Shown: positions 56,162 through 60,585 of the stretch, piece after piece | Layout: each line of letters opens with the position of its first letter | How positions within the stretch are numbered: position 1 is the first letter of the stretch | DNA from: Lederbergia sp. NSJ-179 | GTDB taxonomy: Bacteria > Bacillota > Bacilli > Bacillales > Bacillaceae_C | NCBI RefSeq assembly: GCF_022867885.1 | Contig: NZ_JALIFP010000024.1 | Location: 1 to 60,585, forward strand | Direction of reading: 5' to 3' | Length of the DNA: 60,585 nucleotides | Notes under the pieces: generated by a model | The model's database searches: none | What the model was told of the DNA's origin: nothing | Seen by the model: the letters and a program-made list of their open reading frames with translations, nothing else | Position numbers and translations under genes: made by a program

Positions 56162-56647
56162 TCAGCATGTTAAGGCCTTTTCCAAAATGGCCTGATGTGT
56201 CTCGTTCCACCCTGTATAGTAATTGGCTATTTCATTCGGATCAATCAAAATTCTTTGGGTCGATTCATACTTTCCTTCAAATGGAAGTAGCTCAGTGAGA
56301 TCGATTCGATAAAACACTTGATAGCCGACTAATGGATACGGACTTTTTTCATTCCATTGATCATTTTCTGAGTGATTCACCTCAATCATGCCAAGCAGCG
56401 TACACAATCCCTTTGCATACGCTTCTTCCAGCACTTCACGTTTCACACAGTCCTCTGGGGTTTCTCCCACTTCAATATGGCCACCGGGAAAATCCCAACC
56501 TCTATTTTTCAAATTTACCATAAGAAGTTGTTCACGATCAAAACAAAATGCGTGAACACTTGTGATTAATTTTCTTTCAGGGAGTTCGGTACTTGGAAGC
56601 CAAGTTAACTTTACTCTCCCTCCCCAATCAACATACGAAACCGACAT
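56162..56647 (-). CDS. NUDIX hydrolase
   Basis: 161 residues. The NUDIX box is GHIEVGETPED ... REVLEEA (near 55-78), the metal and pyrophosphate site. It hydrolyses a nucleoside diphosphate linked to X; the substrate is unknown. ATG 56647 is behind AAAGGAAGG. 38 bases downstream of the alpha/beta hydrolase gene and probably cotranscribed. Confidence 0.9.
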   Translation of the reverse strand: MSVSYVDWGGRVKLTWLPSTELPERKLITSVHAFCFDREQLLMVNLKNRGWDFPGGHIEVGETPEDCVKREVLEEAYAKGLCTLLGMIEVNHSENDQWNEKSPYPLVGYQVFYRIDLTELLPFEGKYESTQRILIDPNEIANYYTGWNETHQAILEKALTC

Positions 56648-56685
56648 ATGGACCTTCCTTTTAAATATATTTTAGCAAATCGAGA

Positions 56686-57438
56686 TTACGCCTCAACAAA
56701 CTCAATAATTGTTTCAATCACTTCTTTTTCCCAATAATAAGAGTTAAATGTATGATCTCCATCATGGATGGTATGTAATGTTGCTTGGTCTCCATAACAT
56801 TTTTCAATATATAGATTCGATACTTCATAAGGAACAGCCTGGTCTTTAGTACCATGAATAAGAAGAACTTTCCCTTTATAGGCAGAAGCACGTTTCCATA
56901 CATCGATGGTTTTCACATCGTCACCAAACGCCGAACCCACTAAATTCCCTCCATGGTCATAGGCGTCATGGCTTTCAATATAGGGCGTAAATTCCCTCAT
57001 TCGTTCTATGGATATGCCAATTGTGCCGGCTGGAGCCATGAGAATCAATCTTTCCACTTGATTTTGTAATTTTCCAGCTAACAAACTTGCGACTAACCCG
57101 CCCATGCTTAAGCCCAAAATGATGATCCTATCTTCATTAACCTTCGGATGCGTTTTCACATAATTGAAAATGGTTTCAGCCTCATCTGTTTCCTTACTTA
57201 TCGTCATATCTTCAAAATCCCCGTCACTTTCCCCACTACCAAGAAAATCGAAGCGGAAACTGGCAAATCCCTGTTCTTCTAAAGCTCGGGAAATTTTTAG
57301 AAATAAACGATGGGGTTCTAATTTATTTCCTGTAAATCCATGAAATAAAATAACAGCAGGTAATTTGTCTCCTTCAGGAATATGCTCCATTCCCCGTAAT
57401 TGCATTCCATTATGATCGATAGTGACAGCTGTTTGCAT
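56686..57438 (-). CDS. Alpha/beta hydrolase (esterase/lysophospholipase-like)
   Basis: 250 residues. ILFHGFTGNKLEPHRLF is the oxyanion-hole region; the nucleophile elbow is GLSMGG (Ser near 112), the acid is in HGTKDQAVP and the His in DGDHTF. It cleaves an ester or acyl bond of unknown substrate. Start ATG at 57438 follows GGAGAG. Divergent from the DinB gene. Confidence 0.88.
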   Translation of the reverse strand: MQTAVTIDHNGMQLRGMEHIPEGDKLPAVILFHGFTGNKLEPHRLFLKISRALEEQGFASFRFDFLGSGESDGDFEDMTISKETDEAETIFNYVKTHPKVNEDRIIILGLSMGGLVASLLAGKLQNQVERLILMAPAGTIGISIERMREFTPYIESHDAYDHGGNLVGSAFGDDVKTIDVWKRASAYKGKVLLIHGTKDQAVPYEVSNLYIEKCYGDQATLHTIHDGDHTFNSYYWEKEVIETIIEFVEA

Positions 57439-57630
57439 CTGACAACTCTCCTTTTTTGTTATGTTAATTCTGTGAATAGTTTACCATACTTTTTAAATTG
57501 AATGTATTTGACTAACAAGGATGGAAGCTCGACCTTTTTGAAAATGTTACCATTCTGTAATTTTATAATTATGGAAAAATAGTGAAAGGTATACTATGAT
57601 TAATAAAAGGGTATAGAGGAGGTTTTTTAA

Positions 57631-58110
57631 TTGGGTACATTGCGACAATTTTCTTTTTCCCGGTCCAGTACGATTAGAACGTTAGAGAGAATCGCTGTAG
57701 ATAAATGGGATATTCAACCTGATGGTTTCTCCAACACCATTCGCTGGAATGCAGGTCATGTTTTTGTGGTAACCGAGATTTTACTGAACAAAGCAGATCA
57801 TAGCTATACAATGAAAAATCCAGACTGGTCCGCCTTTTTTGCCCCGGGAACTCGTCCATCTGAATGGTCGGAAGAAGCACCGAGCCATCAAGTCCTCATA
57901 GATGCATTAACGGAGCAAAAAGCAAAAACAAGAGAGGAATTCTTTGGTAAATCGAATCAGCCTGCTTCAGAATCCTTTTCGATTGGTTCTCATATAATGG
58001 GCACTGTGGATTCCCTGATTCAATTTGCTACCTGGCATGAAGGAAGTCATCTGGGGATTATTCAATCGCTTGATAAAATCACCCAATTCGAGCTAAGTAA
58101 TAAGCTGTAA
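57631..58110 (+). CDS. DinB-family protein
   Basis: 159 residues, four-helix bundle. The metal-binding His residues appear as WNAGHVFVVTEILL and ATWHEGSHLG, the DinB/YfiT pattern. Probably a metal-dependent thiol-transferase-like or hydrolase fold with unknown action. TTG at 57631 is behind AGAGGAGG. Confidence 0.85.
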   Translation: MGTLRQFSFSRSSTIRTLERIAVDKWDIQPDGFSNTIRWNAGHVFVVTEILLNKADHSYTMKNPDWSAFFAPGTRPSEWSEEAPSHQVLIDALTEQKAKTREEFFGKSNQPASESFSIGSHIMGTVDSLIQFATWHEGSHLGIIQSLDKITQFELSNKL

Positions 58111-58140
58111 ACATTTACATACAAAAAGCTCAAAAAGTCC

Positions 58141-58180
58141 AAAAAACTCCTTTAGTCACTAACCAACTAAAGGAGTTTTT
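58141..58180. terminator. Bidirectional terminator between DinB and UspA genes
   Basis: AAAACTCCTTTAGT pairs perfectly with ACTAAAGGAGTTTT (58143-58156 and 58166-58179), with U-runs on both strands. Confidence 0.92.
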
Positions 58181-58181
58181 A

Positions 58182-58601
58182 TTATTTCACTATCAATACC
58201 GGGCAATTGACCCGCTTTGCAATTTTGTGACTTACACTTCCAAGTACCATTTCTTGAAGGCTATTTAACCCGCGACTTCCTACAACGACCATGTCACAGG
58301 CTTGTTTATTCGCATATTCTACAATAACAGGACCAGGATCTCCATGCAACATCGTTGTTTTATGCTGAATGCCCTCCCTGGTAAATAGCTCTTCCACAGG
58401 AAGTAGCTTTTGGCGTCGTTCAAATTCCAATGTTTCAGGATTTTGGCTCTGAAGAACTTCTGATTTTACTTTGGAATAATCGATCACAAAAACAATTTCG
58501 ATTTCGGTATTTTTGGCTAGAGCAGCCAATTTCACGGTCTCTTCCGCTGCACGAAGAGAGTATTCCGATCCATCTGCCGCTAGTAAAATTCTTTCGTACA
58601 C
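58182..58601 (-). CDS. Universal stress protein (UspA family)
   Basis: 139 residues. ILLAADGSEYSLRAAEETV at the start and GDPGPVIVEYA ... DMVVVGSRGLNSLQEMVLGS at the end hold the ATP-binding G-2x-G-9x-G-S/T pattern of UspA proteins. The start is GTG 58601 behind GAAGGAGG. It follows the SulP gene after 28 bases and is probably in one operon with it, as often seen for SulP plus UspA. Confidence 0.93.
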   Translation of the reverse strand: MYERILLAADGSEYSLRAAEETVKLAALAKNTEIEIVFVIDYSKVKSEVLQSQNPETLEFERRQKLLPVEELFTREGIQHKTTMLHGDPGPVIVEYANKQACDMVVVGSRGLNSLQEMVLGSVSHKIAKRVNCPVLIVK

Positions 58602-58629
58602 TCTTTTTCCTCCTTCAAATAATGGACAG

Positions 58630-60081
58630 CTATGCTTCCACTTTACTGTGAATAGCCAATCGTTTCACTAGTTTTGAACTAGATGGATTAAATCCGACTA
58701 ACTGAACACTTTTTCCACTTTCTTCCAATTTTAATACAATTTTGTCAATGGCCGCAACCCCTGAATCATCCCAAACATGGGCCTGACTAAAATCAATCAC
58801 AACATTTTTTTCAACAGCTTTCATATCAATCGAGTCCACTAATTCATCAACAGATGCAAAGAAGACTTGTCCAATAATGGTGTATACCCGCTTATTATCA
58901 ATCTTAATCGATTTTATCTTTAATTTTGAAATTTTTGCAACAAAGAAAACCGCACTTAGAATGACACCGGCCATCACGCCTTTTGAAAGATCTCCTGTTA
59001 CCACTACTGTGATGACGGTCACGACCATGACAATTGAATCCGTCAACGGTGTCTTGCGCAAAGTTTTGAGGGAAGCCCAGTCAAATGTTCCAATCGAAAC
59101 CATGAACATAACACCAACAAGCGCAGCCATGGGAATCCGCACAACAACATTTCCGAGGACAAGAATTAAGAACAAAAGGAAGGCACCTGCAACAAAAGTC
59201 GACAATCTCCCTCTGCCACCAGATTTTACATTAATCACCGATTGTCCAATCATGGCACAACCAGCCATTCCACCGAAAAATCCAGTTACAATATTGGCGA
59301 TTCCCTGACCTCGTGTCTCCATATGTTTGTCACTAGCCGTATCGGTCATATCATCCACGATCGAAGCCGTTAGTAAGGACTCCAGTAGTCCAACCAATGC
59401 AAGAGAAAGAGAATAAGGGAAAATAATTTTTAGCGTTTCTAAATTAAAAGGAATATCTGGTATGAGAAAAGTAGGCAAAGCGGATTTTAATGTGCCCATA
59501 TCCCCTACCGTCCTTACATCGCTTTTTGTTAAAATCGCAATGATCGTAATTACGATAATCGCTACCAATGGAGAAGGAACAGCTTTCGTAAGTTTGGGAA
59601 ATAAATAGATAATCGCCAAAGCACCTGCGACCATGAGATACATCGGCCATTTTTCACCGACGAAATGGTCCAACTGTGCCATAAAGATTAAAATCGCTAG
59701 CGCATTGACAAAACCAATCATGACAGAGCGTGGGATATATTTCATAAATCTAGCCAATTTAAAAATACCAAATACAATTTGCAGCACACCTGTTAAGATC
59801 GTTGCCGCTAGTAAGTACTGTAGACCATGATTCGCTACGAGTGAAACGGCCACTAAGGCCATTGCACCTGTGGCCGCCGAAATCATCGCTGGCCTGCCTC
59901 CTACAAAGGCAATCACAACCGCCATCGTAAAGGAAGCATATAATCCTACCATTGGATCAACACCTGCAATAATGGAAAAGGCGATTGCTTCCGGAATTAA
60001 GGCAAGGGCTACAACAATCCCTGATAAAATATCGCCCTTTATATTTCCGAACCACTGTTCCTTTAATGAATAAGTTTTCAA
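58630..60081 (-). CDS. SulP-family anion transporter with STAS domain
   Basis: 483 residues. Ten or more membrane helices ([20 protein letters not shown], the SulP signature, near 23-43) are followed by a C-terminal STAS domain (about 385-483; [20 protein letters not shown]). Could carry sulfate, bicarbonate or another anion; the short form with a UspA neighbour resembles BicA-like Na+/bicarbonate systems. Start TTG 60081 behind AGAGGTG. Confidence 0.9.
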   Translation of the reverse strand: MKTYSLKEQWFGNIKGDILSGIVVALALIPEAIAFSIIAGVDPMVGLYASFTMAVVIAFVGGRPAMISAATGAMALVAVSLVANHGLQYLLAATILTGVLQIVFGIFKLARFMKYIPRSVMIGFVNALAILIFMAQLDHFVGEKWPMYLMVAGALAIIYLFPKLTKAVPSPLVAIIVITIIAILTKSDVRTVGDMGTLKSALPTFLIPDIPFNLETLKIIFPYSLSLALVGLLESLLTASIVDDMTDTASDKHMETRGQGIANIVTGFFGGMAGCAMIGQSVINVKSGGRGRLSTFVAGAFLLFLILVLGNVVVRIPMAALVGVMFMVSIGTFDWASLKTLRKTPLTDSIVMVVTVITVVVTGDLSKGVMAGVILSAVFFVAKISKLKIKSIKIDNKRVYTIIGQVFFASVDELVDSIDMKAVEKNVVIDFSQAHVWDDSGVAAIDKIVLKLEESGKSVQLVGFNPSSSKLVKRLAIHSKVEA

Positions 60082-60490
60082 CTCAACACCTCTATCTTTT
60101 TATATTCGACTTTGAACTCTCATCAAAGTCAAGCAGCCAAAATCATACCATAAACTTGTATTTTCACAAGTTCCTATGTAAGCGTTATATAGTATGAATA
60201 CCGTCTTTTTTCGCAAAATCTCTTTCTTATTCGCCTCTATATATTTACACTGAAAAAAATATTAATTTTTTTATCGGGTGATAAGATGTTCTGGAAGTGT
60301 CCTGCTTTGTTATTTACCATTGTTGATGTAACAAAAATCAAAAACTAACAGATGAAAATGGAAAAAGACCATCCTCGTCAAGAAGAGAATGGTCTTTTTC
60401 TGTTGGATTGCTGTCCCATATTTTAAGTTGGACAGCACCAACCGCCGGGACAACATTACATAATTACTGGACAGTCAAAAGTTTTCAGCT
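60082..60490. other. Spacer with a terminator-like hairpin
   Basis: AT-rich DNA upstream of the SulP gene. GAAAAAGACCAT (60361-60372) and ATGGTCTTTTTC (60389-60400) form a perfect 12-bp stem that gives a U-run on both strands. The part after 60410 contains repeated GGACA/TGTCC words and may be the end of a mobile element. Confidence 0.55.
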
Positions 60491-60585
60491 TTAAGAAGCC
60501 AGTAAATCCTCATCGTTATCAGCGAGTTTTTGCTTGGCTTGAATTATTTTGGTTATGGATAAATGCGGGTTGCAGGCAAACATAC
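60491..60585 (-). CDS. C-terminal end of an unidentified gene (cut by window edge)
   Basis: An open frame entering from the right edge on the minus strand ends with KIIQAKQKLADNDEDLLAS and TAA at 60491. Only about 31 residues are visible. The charged helical end and the following GGACA-rich repeats suggest a transposase, but the family cannot be named. Confidence 0.4.
   Translation of the reverse strand, partial: MFACNPHLSITKIIQAKQKLADNDEDLLAS

Noticed and set aside
58877-59308. 143-codon plus-strand frame
   Set aside because: Shadow of the SulP gene with Thr/Pro-rich composition.

Overview
The window is a stretch of chromosome from a low-GC, spore-forming Bacillaceae. Evidence for this is the rpsD / tyrS / acsA-acuABC / ccpA / ytxHG / murC / sftA backbone as in Bacillus subtilis, a T-box leader on tyrS, the des-desK-desR cold-response system, strong AGGAGG ribosome sites, TTG/GTG starts, and small spore proteins (CotD-like, YjcZ-like, YhcN-like).

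Layout. 1-0.6 kb: 3' part of a transposase. 0.8-1.7 kb: rpsD with promoter, structured leader and terminator. 1.7-8.2 kb: small spore genes, decayed fragments, a methyltransferase with a hairpin leader, and an FtsX-type ABC exporter whose ATPase is frameshifted. 8.2-11.2 kb: des-desK-desR. 11.4-12.6 kb: a Bmr-type efflux pump. 12.7-22.3 kb: a six-gene operon of a FecBCD-type importer plus a CobN-like chelatase large subunit and two ChlI/ChlD-like AAA+ subunits, headed by two Zur-like palindromes. 22.4-34.4 kb: sugar or polyol catabolism genes (three Gfo/Idh/MocA dehydrogenases, two TIM-barrel isomerases, a UlaG-like hydrolase, an LD-carboxypeptidase, an AEC permease and a CUT1 sugar importer). 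34.8-41 kb: a small XRE regulator, tyrS, a class A PBP and a frameshifted NERD gene. 41.1-42.1 kb: a 52-bp tandem repeat array. 42.2-53.6 kb: conserved acsA-acuABC, ccpA, ytxHG, murC and sftA. 53.7-60.1 kb: sporulation lipoprotein, CtaG-like protein, NUDIX, esterase, DinB, UspA and SulP. The right edge enters an unidentified gene.

In B. subtilis rpsD and tyrS are neighbours; here about 33.7 kb of accessory DNA lies between them. Working links inside the window: acetyl-CoA synthetase (acsA) with its acetyltransferase/deacetylase control (acuA, acuC); CcpA with a cre-like site in front of an iolW-like operon; and DesK/DesR with the desaturase next to them.

The most unusual system is the metal cluster at 12.7-22.3 kb. 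It has a complete CobN/ChlI/ChlD-type chelatase triad and a metallophore-type importer, no corrin, heme or chlorophyll synthesis genes in the window, and operators resembling the Bacillus zinc repressor site. It reads as a zinc-starvation response system, though this is an inference. At least four genes also carry apparent one-base frameshifts, several at homopolymers, so either assembly error or recent decay should be considered.
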